A program made the translations under genes and the position numbers. The notes under the pieces are model-generated. The model did no database searches and was not told the DNA's origin. It saw nothing but the letters and a program-made list of their open reading frames with translations. 8,572 nucleotides of DNA from Ruminococcus sp. (GTDB taxonomy: Bacteria > Bacillota_A > Clostridia > Oscillospirales > Ruminococcaceae), in NCBI RefSeq assembly GCF_024684275.1, contig NZ_JAIKXF010000131.1, positions 1-8,572 on the forward strand, read 5' to 3'. The first letter of the stretch is position 1; each line of letters starts with the position of its first letter. This document shows positions 1 through 7,500 of the stretch, in pieces.

Positions 1-50
1 GCCCATTCCCGGTACCGTAGTTCTCTCTTTATTTCTTTGATCGTTGCCAT
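1..50 (-). CDS. Partial N-terminus of a probable IS66 TnpA-like accessory protein
   Basis: An ATG at 50-48 on the minus strand is preceded, seven bases upstream, by AAAGGAGC (58-65), an excellent ribosome binding site. The 16 full codons visible read MATIKEIKRELRYREW before the window ends. A short, highly charged N-terminus with an 'R..EW' segment resembles the start of IS66 accessory protein TnpA, a small DNA-binding-type protein of unclear biochemical role. The position just inside a GTAAGCG-type IS end supports this. The visible peptide is too short for a firm family call, so identity rests on context plus the N-terminal pattern. Confidence 0.5.
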   Translation of the reverse strand, partial: MATIKEIKRELRYREW

Positions 51-140
51 GTGCTCAGCTCCTTTCAGCGTTTTCCGCTTCGGAACTATTTTACTGCTTT
101 TTCATTATGCTGTAAAGGGCTGAGGGTGGTTGGCGCTTAC
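1..140 (-). mobile_element. Outer end of an IS66-family insertion sequence, truncated by the window edge
   Basis: Read on the minus strand, the sequence beginning at position 140 starts GTAAGCGCC, which matches the GTAAGCG terminus characteristic of IS66-family elements. About 90 bases inside that end lies a well-formed ribosome binding site and the start of an ORF resembling IS66 TnpA, the small accessory ORF that precedes tnpB and tnpC. Element end and ORF orientation support each other, so the element should extend leftward beyond the window. IS66 elements usually make an 8-base target duplication; here that would be positions 141-148 (cataatta), but the other end is not visible to confirm it. 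No transposase domain can be seen. Confidence 0.65.
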
Positions 141-152
141 CATAATTAAATG

Positions 153-177
153 GCCGCTTTAAAAAGGCGGTCTTTTC
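153..177 (+). terminator. Terminator-like hairpin beside the IS end
   Basis: GCCGC(TTT) at 153-160 pairs with (AAG)GCGGT at 164-171, leaving a three-base loop, and is followed by a T-rich run (CTTTT). It lies between the IS end and the SRAP promoter. It probably terminated a gene that once lay further left, before the IS inserted, or it insulates the SRAP gene from IS transcription. The stem contains G-T wobbles, so strength is moderate. Confidence 0.45.
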
Positions 178-184
178 TTGCATC

Positions 185-213
185 TTGACATATTAATTCT
201 CTTGTGATATAAT
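185..213 (+). promoter_or_regulatory. Consensus sigma-A promoter for the SRAP gene
   Basis: TTGACA (185-190) and TATAAT (208-213) are both perfect consensus hexamers separated by exactly 17 bases. Transcription should start near 219-221, giving a leader of about 40 bases before the ATG at 260. A promoter this strong for a repair-associated gene makes sense if it is held down by a repressor, and a LexA-like box lies directly over the predicted start. Confidence 0.85.
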
Positions 214-219
214 AAAAAC

Positions 220-233
220 AGAACATATATTCT
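220..233 (+). promoter_or_regulatory. LexA (DinR)-like SOS box over the transcription start
   Basis: AGAACATATATTCT matches the Gram-positive LexA operator core GAAC-N4-GTTC at all but one position (ATTC in place of GTTC) and is an imperfect palindrome. It lies 6 to 20 bases downstream of the -10 hexamer, where bound repressor would block initiation. The downstream gene belongs to the SRAP family (SOS response-associated peptidase), so function and operator agree. LexA binding is inferred, not shown. Confidence 0.6.
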
Positions 234-259
234 ATTTTATGAATTGAGAGGTGGTATTC

Positions 260-946
260 ATGTGTATGTCCTTAAGAATAGAACCAAAGGAGATGGCTGA
301 GATTCTCATAAAAGTGAGGAAAATGGCTTTAGCTCATGATATGTCGCTTAAGTTGGGAAAGAGCCTTATCATGTATGGAGACTTGTACCCAGCCGATATT
401 GCACCTGTCCTTGCACCTAATAAGTATGGGAACATGGCTATATTCCCTATGGCATGGGGATTTACACATCAAGCTTCACCTAAACCGCTTGTCAACTGCC
501 GCGTGGAGACTGCCGATACAAAGGTACTGTGGAAAGATTCATGGTATAGGAGAAGGTGTGTTATCCCTGCATCATGGTATTATGAATGGGGATATCCTGT
601 ATATGAGGACGATAGCTGCAGCATGAAAGAGCATCGCAATACCAAAAAGGCCAAATTCGCCATACAGACCGAAGGTTCAGATAGAACATATATCGCAGGA
701 CTATACCGATATGAGGAACATAGCGGCATGCAGCTGCCTATGTTCTCAATACTTACGCGAGAAGCTGCAGGCAGTGTAAAGGATATCCATGACCGTATGC
801 CCCTTATACTGAATAAAAATGACGTAAAGGAATGGATACGCCCTGACGGAAATCCATGTATTATAGCTGAGAAAGCACTGACAAATATGGTCTTTGAAAA
901 GGCTGTAGAGTACTATAAATCGCCAACTGAATTCATTGCAATGTAA
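260..946 (+). CDS. SRAP-family (YedK/HMCES-like) abasic-site DNA-protein crosslinking protein
   Basis: SRAP proteins crosslink covalently to abasic sites in single-stranded DNA through an N-terminal Cys2, shielding the lesion at replication forks. I chose the ATG at 260, not the in-frame GTG at 251, because only it puts Cys at position 2 for exposure after Met removal, and because AGAGGTGG (246-253) then sits at proper spacing. The 228-residue product has the family landmarks in order: Cys2; Asn79 and Arg81 in VNCRVETA (INARVETA in E. coli YedK); Glu109 in SWYYEW; and His177 in IHDRMP. Length matches the family. The residues after Cys2 are MSLRI, not the usual GRF/GRY, a mild divergence. It appears monocistronic, with its own consensus promoter, a LexA-like box and a downstream terminator, so SOS induction is likely. 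Confidence 0.9.
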   Translation: MCMSLRIEPKEMAEILIKVRKMALAHDMSLKLGKSLIMYGDLYPADIAPVLAPNKYGNMAIFPMAWGFTHQASPKPLVNCRVETADTKVLWKDSWYRRRCVIPASWYYEWGYPVYEDDSCSMKEHRNTKKAKFAIQTEGSDRTYIAGLYRYEEHSGMQLPMFSILTREAAGSVKDIHDRMPLILNKNDVKEWIRPDGNPCIIAEKALTNMVFEKAVEYYKSPTEFIAM

Positions 947-962
947 GGAAAAGATAATTTGA

Positions 963-989
963 AGGCGACTTTATGCCGCCTCATTTTTT
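963..989 (+). terminator. Intrinsic terminator of the SRAP gene
   Basis: AGGCG (963-967) pairs with CGCCT (977-981) around a nine-base loop, followed by CA and six Ts (984-989). The stem is short, but it starts 17 bases after the stop codon and has a good T run, so it fits as the plus-strand terminator. Confidence 0.6.
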
Positions 990-1007
990 ATATACTTAAA
1001 AAGGATG

Positions 1008-1040
1008 AAAACAAAAGCAGCCTGTTTTTCTACAGGCTGC
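1008..1040 (-). terminator. Intrinsic terminator of the GH9-dockerin gene
   Basis: GCAGCCTGT (1017-1025) and ACAGGCTGC (1032-1040) form a perfect 9-bp stem with a six-base loop. Read on the minus strand it is followed by TTTTGTTTT (1016-1008). It lies 36 bases beyond the stop codon of the GH9 gene. The plus-strand side lacks a T run, so it is directional. Confidence 0.85.
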
Positions 1041-1076
1041 AATAAAACTAATTATTGAATTGCTAATATTCAAATC

Positions 1077-4019
1077 TTACTCTAAACCGAGCAGTTTACT
1101 CTGTATCGCCAGTGCGTCGCCTACTGTCAGTCCGTCACCGTTCATATCACCGTTGAGTTTGCCCTGTTCGGTAATGTGATTCCCGGCTGTACCGTTTAAT
1201 CCGTATTTATTGGGATTTGCAAGAGCCTGCATGATAAGTACTGCGTCTGCCATATCGACCTGTCCATCGCAGTTCGTATCGCCCGCCATTATCACATTGG
1301 ACTCAGAAGTTGTTGTAGTTGTAGTTGTAATCGTGGTTGTTGTTGAAGCTGCGGTGGTCGTAGTTGGAACTTCGTCATCATTGCCCATATTATTCTCAAA
1401 GAACGAAAGCATCCACGCAAGCGCTGCCTGCCACTGAGGTGTGACTGAATTGCAGGTCCACGCTTCGGCTGAATCTGCATATAGCTGCTGATCGGGCACC
1501 TCGCCTATCTTCAAACCAATACCCTTGACGAAGCTGTCACTTATACCATCAGGACTTCCTGCTAATCCGGTAGGCCCGCCTACCATTATACCATTCGGAG
1601 CTGTGGGAAATCTGCTGTCTACCTCATTCAGCCAGAAACTGCTGCTCGGCTTATTGGTATGATATGTGCCGTAACCTGTTACATATGATATACCGAGACC
1701 ATTCCTGCCGAAAATATAATCAAGCGCATAACCTGCGTATTCCTTGTACTTCACATCGCCTGTCGCCTCATAGGCATATGCCATAATTACAGCATTATTG
1801 ACAATTGAGGAGTTCGAGCCGAATTCATAAGTATCCCATCTGTCCGCAGGGTAAGTGTACTCATCCAATCCGAAACCACATGATACCTTTCTGTATGGTG
1901 TATCCATAGCATTGGCGTATATGTTATCCTTTACATCATTTGCAGCGGCAGCCACAAAATTATCGGCTGCTTTACCGATATTTACGTTTATCAGCTTTCT
2001 GTCCTGTTCAGATATCTTATCGCTCAGATACAGTGATAATGTTCCGAAATCGTATGTATTGGTCTCGCAGAACGCCTTGAAGCTGTCTTCAGGATATGGC
2101 ATGAATATAACATCACAGGAATCGGGGATGCATTCTGTAAGGCTCAGGTCGGAGTTGAAAGAAGTAAGATAATCATAATACTCCTTATCGCCTGTAGTCG
2201 CAAAAAGCTCGCAGGCAGCCCAGTATGCCTCATCACTTAAATTGAAATCACCAAGGTCATGATCATAAAAATCAAAGCAATCAATGCCCAGATGCGAAGC
2301 AAAGTTTTTATCTCTTATGGACCTATTTGTCCACTCTTTTTCATGTCTCTTTACTGCGTTCCATGATGCTTCCGCCTGTTTCAGACACTCAGCAGCAAAA
2401 TCGGGATCTTTTTTCTCCCAGAGACGCGCAGCCTGTGCCGCACACGCTATCATATCAAATGTTGCAGCATAAGTCGGAGGATTAACTACCCTTTTCAACT
2501 TTTCTTTATCAGTAATGAGTCCCAGATCAACGGGATTATAGCTATTCGTATATCTAACTCCGTGATATACCATGTCGGCAAAATCCTCGCCCCATATGCT
2601 GTCCTTTTCGGGATCAACCACCATATTAAGCATAAATTCGAGCTCGTATCTTGCTTCATCAAGAATATCTGCCAAATTTCCGTTTGCTGCTTTATATCCG
2701 TTCTTATAGGAAAGCTCATACATATTCTGCAAAAGCCATACTGCATTTGCTCCTGCAATAACATTTTTACTGCAATTATCGTCGGTATACCAACCGCCGG
2801 CAGCGTCCTTAAAGATCTTTTTTTCTGTGATCACGTTCCAGTCTGAACTGACATATGCCTCGTCCTTTGCATGAAAAGCTTCATGTGCCAGCTTAGCTCT
2901 GTTCTCTTCAGAAGGCTCGGAAACGATCTTTTTCTCGTCTAGATCAATATCAGAATGCTGCAAATAGAAGAAATTCATCGCATCTCTGAATATGTCACTG
3001 TAAATCTTATCTCCGACCGTAAATTCATGACTTATATACTGCTTATAAACCTCGCCGGTATACGGATCGGTATAAACATTTCCCTCATCATCGATGACAA
3101 TTGTGTATCTACCCGGCTTTTTAACAGCCGAAAAATCAAGCTTATGGAAGTAACCCAAGCCGGCTTCATCGTCCATGCCTACAGGCTTTGTCCTGCCTTT
3201 ATAGACCTCTTCGCCCTTTTCGTTGAGCACTCTGAAATCCATAGCTTCCTTGTCGGAATCCGTTTCATAAGTTGCAACCTTAACCGAATCGGGATAATAG
3301 CCCACCTGATTAAGGCGTACATCACTTCTTGGAATCACATAACCCAGACCTTCCGGGCAGCTCCATTCACAGACAGGGTCATCAGACTCCTCACAGGTAA
3401 GACATTCCACTACTATATCATCAAACCATATCTCGTCTCCGCTGCTCGCATTGCCCTGATATTTGGTACCTTGTGCGTAATCAAATGCCCATTCTACACC
3501 TTCGAGATCCTCTGTAGGCTTGAATATTCCTTCAAATGTCTGCCATTCATTCGAGAGCTTTACGGCAGCCCCAGCCCATTTCCCGCCCATATGAGGTCCC
3601 ATGTGCATATCTTTTGTCTGACCGTCAAGCGTGAAATATACATTGCCGTTCCGGCTGTCGCCGATCTGTGAGCAAAGTTCAAGACCATTCCTGTTGCTCT
3701 TAGCTTTAAAGCTTACCCTATACTCATGACCTGCTTTGAAATTCAGATTTTTATGTTTGAACTGAAGATCCCACTTTTCATGGTCAGCGCCCTGAGGCAT
3801 ATATATAGTAATGTGAAAAGCTCCGTCATCAAGATCAAAGGCCTGCTTTGCAGGGTATGCCGCACAGGTACGCCAAGGCAGAGACTTTTTCTCAAATGTG
3901 CTCTCACCGATAACGGAGACAGCTCTTTCGTTCATCGGCTCAGCTGCTGAAACTGTTGATGACGCTACCATAGCCAGCGACATGATTACTGCGGCAAGCT
4001 TACTTGCTTTTTTATGCAT
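1077..4019 (-). CDS. Secreted CBM4-Ig-GH9-dockerin cellulosomal protein with a degenerate GH9 active site
   Basis: This 980-residue protein has the CbhA/CelK-like order. Residues 1-26 are a signal peptide (cleavage after VSA). A CBM4-type module covers about 30-205, with the family ending GDEIWFDDI. A CelD_N immunoglobulin-like domain covers about 228-336 (DVRLNQVGYYP). The GH9 (alpha/alpha)6 domain spans about 338-875. A Thr-rich linker lies near 885-904 and a dockerin at 912-980. The dockerin's first calcium loop is canonical (D914, N916, D918, D922, D925). Its second (D958-D968) is one residue shorter than the textbook loop, as I recall for R. flavefaciens dockerins. GH9 enzymes normally cut beta-1,4-glucan by inversion using the second Asp of a DAGD motif and a Glu in an NEV motif. 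Here these read TDDN (412-415) and NSV (857-859), and the PHHR segment reads KPSSSFW (790-796). The fold is clearly GH9 but hydrolysis by the usual mechanism is doubtful; it may be a docked cellulose-binding pseudoenzyme. GGGAGGG precedes the ATG. It is divergent from the lipase-dockerin gene. Confidence 0.9.
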   Translation of the reverse strand: MHKKASKLAAVIMSLAMVASSTVSAAEPMNERAVSVIGESTFEKKSLPWRTCAAYPAKQAFDLDDGAFHITIYMPQGADHEKWDLQFKHKNLNFKAGHEYRVSFKAKSNRNGLELCSQIGDSRNGNVYFTLDGQTKDMHMGPHMGGKWAGAAVKLSNEWQTFEGIFKPTEDLEGVEWAFDYAQGTKYQGNASSGDEIWFDDIVVECLTCEESDDPVCEWSCPEGLGYVIPRSDVRLNQVGYYPDSVKVATYETDSDKEAMDFRVLNEKGEEVYKGRTKPVGMDDEAGLGYFHKLDFSAVKKPGRYTIVIDDEGNVYTDPYTGEVYKQYISHEFTVGDKIYSDIFRDAMNFFYLQHSDIDLDEKKIVSEPSEENRAKLAHEAFHAKDEAYVSSDWNVITEKKIFKDAAGGWYTDDNCSKNVIAGANAVWLLQNMYELSYKNGYKAANGNLADILDEARYELEFMLNMVVDPEKDSIWGEDFADMVYHGVRYTNSYNPVDLGLITDKEKLKRVVNPPTYAATFDMIACAAQAARLWEKKDPDFAAECLKQAEASWNAVKRHEKEWTNRSIRDKNFASHLGIDCFDFYDHDLGDFNLSDEAYWAACELFATTGDKEYYDYLTSFNSDLSLTECIPDSCDVIFMPYPEDSFKAFCETNTYDFGTLSLYLSDKISEQDRKLINVNIGKAADNFVAAAANDVKDNIYANAMDTPYRKVSCGFGLDEYTYPADRWDTYEFGSNSSIVNNAVIMAYAYEATGDVKYKEYAGYALDYIFGRNGLGISYVTGYGTYHTNKPSSSFWLNEVDSRFPTAPNGIMVGGPTGLAGSPDGISDSFVKGIGLKIGEVPDQQLYADSAEAWTCNSVTPQWQAALAWMLSFFENNMGNDDEVPTTTTAASTTTTITTTTTTTSESNVIMAGDTNCDGQVDMADAVLIMQALANPNKYGLNGTAGNHITEQGKLNGDMNGDGLTVGDALAIQSKLLGLE

Positions 4020-4026
4020 ATGAAAC

Positions 4027-4033
4027 CCTCCCT
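4027..4033 (-). promoter_or_regulatory. Ribosome binding site of the GH9-dockerin gene
   Basis: On the minus strand GGGAGGG lies about seven bases before the ATG at 4019-4017, a strong match to the anti-Shine-Dalgarno sequence. It supports this start, which also gives a clean signal peptide. Confidence 0.75.
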
Positions 4034-4136
4034 GTTACTTAAATTTATAAGTTATGAAAGATAAAAGGCTAACATAATTATTATTCAACTAAATTACTAG
4101 TTACACATGAAAAAACGTCTCTTTTCCTTTATCAGA

Positions 4137-4165
4137 ATTATAACATACAAAAAAACAACCGTCAA
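4137..4165 (-). promoter_or_regulatory. Sigma-A promoter of the GH9-dockerin gene
   Basis: On the minus strand TTGACG (4165-4160) and a perfect TATAAT (4142-4137) are separated by exactly 17 bases, including a run of seven Ts. Transcription should start near 4130, giving a leader of about 110 bases. The inverted repeat at 4170-4195 lies immediately upstream of the -35 element. Confidence 0.8.
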
Positions 4166-4169
4166 CATC

Positions 4170-4195
4170 TGTTCCTGCAAATAGGAAAAGGAACA
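4170..4195. repeat. Inverted repeat just upstream of the GH9 promoter
   Basis: TGTTCC (4170-4175) and GGAACA (4190-4195) are exact inverted arms separated by 14 bases. Their placement, five bases upstream of the -35 hexamer, suits a regulator binding site, but no named operator is recognised and a chance occurrence is possible. Confidence 0.35.
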
Positions 4196-4334
4196 CCCAT
4201 TGTGATAATTGACGCTGGCATGGCACACCAGCTTAAACTTAGTTCATCTATATTCTTGAAATGGCGTAATATTGGCAGTTGCATTCCCTTGCCAAACACA
4301 AATACTTTCCTTATTTTCGCATATTTAAACCGAT

Positions 4335-4356
4335 ACAGCTCCCGAACGGGAGCTGT
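4335..4356. repeat. Perfect GC-rich hairpin in the divergent region
   Basis: ACAGCTCCC (4335-4343) and GGGAGCTGT (4348-4356) form an exact 9-bp stem around GAAC. Neither strand has a good T run afterwards, so it is not a textbook intrinsic terminator. It may end a short antisense or regulatory transcript, or act as an RNA stability element or protein site. It resembles in layout the hairpin downstream of the lipase gene. Confidence 0.6.
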
Positions 4357-4426
4357 CGTAATTTATATCATTATGTTCAAAATGTTTAGATTAACATTTA
4401 AAATTTTATTATATCATTTGATTAGC

Positions 4427-4455
4427 TTGACAAGAGTATTCTTTTTATGTATTAT
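4427..4455 (+). promoter_or_regulatory. Sigma-A promoter of the LRR-lipase-dockerin gene
   Basis: A perfect TTGACA (4427-4432) and TATTAT (4450-4455) are separated by 17 bases. Transcription should begin near 4461-4463, giving a leader of about 47 bases. The predicted start coincides with a 7-bp inverted repeat. Confidence 0.8.
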
Positions 4456-4462
4456 TTGCACA

Positions 4463-4483
4463 TAAGGTTATGTATAAACCTTA
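4463..4483 (+). promoter_or_regulatory. Inverted repeat at the lipase gene transcription start
   Basis: TAAGGTT (4463-4469) and AACCTTA (4477-4483) are exact inverted arms separated by seven bases. The element begins at about +1 of the predicted transcript. It could be an operator or a 5' stem-loop that stabilises the mRNA. No known regulator motif is recognised. Confidence 0.45.
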
Positions 4484-4508
4484 AATATATAGAAGAGGAA
4501 TAAATATC

Positions 4509-7500
4509 ATGAAACTAAAAATCAAAAAAGCAGTCGCTGCAATGTTATCCATGACAATTATTTGCAGTACTATGACGCCAAGGATTGACAGCAGAATTTT
4601 ATTAAAACCTGAACTCATAGCTGACGCAGCAAACTCATGTGCTTCTTTTGATGAAGCAACAGGTACCCTTACCCTCAGCGGTAATGTTGTAAAGGAAGAA
4701 GTACAGGCATGGGCAGGAAATCAAAATGTAAAAAAAGTTACATGCGCTGAAGGAACAGTATTACCGGCAGACTGTAGCTATCTATTTAGAAGAATAGATG
4801 GTCGTTATACTGCTTACTTTTATGCTGAAGAACTAGATTTTTCAAACGCTGATACATCCAGAGTTACAAATATGCAATGCATGTTTTGGGGTTGTATCAA
4901 CCTTCGGAATATCAATTTAACAGATTTTGATACAAGCAATGTTACAAATATGAGTAACATGTTTGCTGCGTGTAAGAAGCTTGAATATGTCGATTTAACA
5001 GGTTTTGATACTAAAAATGTTACTGATATGTCCAGTATGTTTTTGGCTTGTAACTCTTTAAAAGAACTTGATTTGAGCAGTTTTGATACAAGTAATGTTC
5101 AACAAATGGGTTCTATGTTTTGTGATTGTGAAAATATCGAATATCTTGATTTGAAAACTTTTAATTTCGAGAACGTTACTAGTATGGAGTATATGTTTAA
5201 CAATTGTTTTAAATTGGAGCATATTGATTTTGATAACGAAATTGATACAAGCAAAGTTACAAATATGAGCAGTATGTTTCATGGTTGCCTTGAACTACAA
5301 TCACTTGATCTAAGCAATTTTGATACAGGCAATGTAACTAATATGGAAGATATGCTTGATGGCATTCGCCTTACAGTTCTTGATGTATCAAGTTTTGATA
5401 CAAGTAATGTTACAAATATGGCTTTTATGTTTTGTGGGTGCCCAAATTTAGAATCCATTTATGGTCTAGATCATTTTGATACAAGTAATGTTGAAGATAT
5501 GCATGGGATGTTTTATTGTAGTAAACTACTTAAATCTCTTGATTTGAGCAGCTTTGATACAAGTAATGTCACTAATATGGAATATATGTTTGGTCAATGT
5601 AAAAGCATTAGGGCACTTGATTTAAGTACATTTGATACAAGCAAAGTAATCTATATGTATGAAATGTTTGCATATTGTGATAGCCTTAAAAAAATATTTG
5701 TTTCAGATAAATGGACAACCAAATCATTAATACTCGATGATAGATATCATGATGAATCAGAAATTTTCCGTGATGACACAAATCTTGTAGGCGGTAATGG
5801 CACTAGATATGATCCTTCATGTAAAGGCTATGAAATGGCTTGTATTGATACACCTGAAACACCTGGATATCTGACGTCTGTTAAAGATATAAATAATACT
5901 CCGATCATCCTTATTCCAGGAATTATGGGAAGCAGATTGTTTATCGATCCCAACTGTAATATACGTTTTTGGGATCCAGAAATTCATCCTATTTTCAAAG
6001 ATAGAGAAGTCGAAATCTTTCAAACTGGATTAAACCAGAAAGATGTTTATGTAAAGAATGTTTATGTAAATCAAAATACTTTAGATGAAAGCAAACGTGA
6101 ATATGGTGCTAGGGAAAAGATGAAAACATTTGTAGATAGATTATGTACGGATTATCCTAATAGACCTGTCTATGTTTTCAGTTATGACTTCAGAAAAAGC
6201 AATGTTGATAGTGCCGAAAGGTTAAATGAATTAATCGAAACTCTTTGTCCATCTAACACCAACAAAAAAGTTGATATAATTGCACATTCTATGGGCGGAA
6301 TAGTTGCATCTCAGTATTATAAGAAATATGGTGATGATAAACTTAATAACGTTATTACTTGTGCCACACCATATGAAGGAGCACCTAAAATTATTAACGT
6401 TCAATATTCTGGAGATGTTTTAGATAAATGGTATGAAAATTGGTACCTGCAAAGCATTGGCCTTGATACAGAAGCTATTAAAAAATTTGTTACCACGTCA
6501 CAACTTGTTCCTACAGAAAGGTATTTTAACGAACTTCGTCGTATTCATAATGCTTTTCCCGATATTATTCCTATGCAAGAATATGATGGCTTTTCAAATG
6601 TATATCCCATCAAATCTTTTGAAAATTATAAGAATTATCTAAAAGCTATTTTCGAGATAGATGATAAATCTACAGCAATTGAGAATGCAATTAATTTTCA
6701 GAAATCTTTATTAGGTGTCTCAGATTGTAATTGCCTTTATGACTATGAAAAAGCTTACTTTGTAATAGGGAAAAATATAAAGACAATTTCATCTATGGAT
6801 TTTGCTTATGATGAAACTGGCTCTTGGGAAGGACTTGGACCAAAATACTATTTAATTAATCTAAATTACACCAATAATGGAGACGGTACTGTTCCATATC
6901 TTTCAGCATCTATGTTAAGTAAACTTGACCCGGATTCAGACAATGTGGAAGCATTTAAAAATACGCATTTGGGCCTTTTACAGGATAAAGATGTAATAGA
7001 ATGGATAGAAAAAATTTTAGATGGTAAACCTGCTCCAGTAAAGTCTTCAGTTAGTACTCCGTCTCCATATGCTGTTATAAGAGTAGCTTGCCCAGTTGAC
7101 GTTGAAATATCTGACGGAAATGATATACTTAGCTCTGTTGATGGAGCAGAATCATTCGATGCTTCATTTGGACGTCTTGATTTAATAGGAAGAAACAATG
7201 AGATCAAGATGATATGTATGGATGAAGATACAAATCTTGACATTAATCTTACTGGAACCGGAACAGGAACAATGGACTATACTATACAACACTATTCGGC
7301 GGATGAAAAGCTTCTAGATGAACGAACATTTGAAAACGTTCCGATCACTGATAAAACAATAATAAAAACAAAGGCTGATAATAATGAAGTTACTGTTCTA
7401 AGTATAGATAACGATGGTGACGGTGTTGTTGATGATACATGGACAGCTAAAAAGGATGAGATTATTAAATGTTCAGATTCTGAAAAAACTGAAACTATAA

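Larger units (their letters stand above)
4020..4508. other. Divergent intergenic region between the two dockerin genes
   Basis: These 489 bases separate two oppositely oriented start codons and hold one good promoter for each gene. The GH9 side has a leader of about 110 bases containing short inverted repeats, for example AACTA/TAGTT at 4087-4102. The middle holds three hairpin-capable inverted repeats: TGTTCC/GGAACA at 4170-4195, GCTGG/CCAGC near 4214-4232, and the perfect stem at 4335-4356. An 87-codon ORF at 4202-4465 has no ribosome binding site or recognisable domain and I do not regard it as a gene. I recognise no known riboswitch. Confidence 0.7.

Noticed and set aside
251..259. GTG start giving three extra N-terminal residues on the SRAP protein
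   Set aside because: It would bury the essential Cys2, and the GTG overlaps the ribosome binding site used by the ATG at 260.
2955..3671. 238-codon plus-strand ORF inside the GH9 gene
   Set aside because: It is antisense to a well-supported CBM4-Ig-GH9 coding region, has no ribosome binding site and no family resemblance.
4202..4465. 87-codon plus-strand ORF in the divergent intergenic region
   Set aside because: No ribosome binding site, no recognisable domain, it runs through a perfect hairpin and overlaps the promoter of the lipase gene. Its hydrophobic translation reflects AT-rich DNA.
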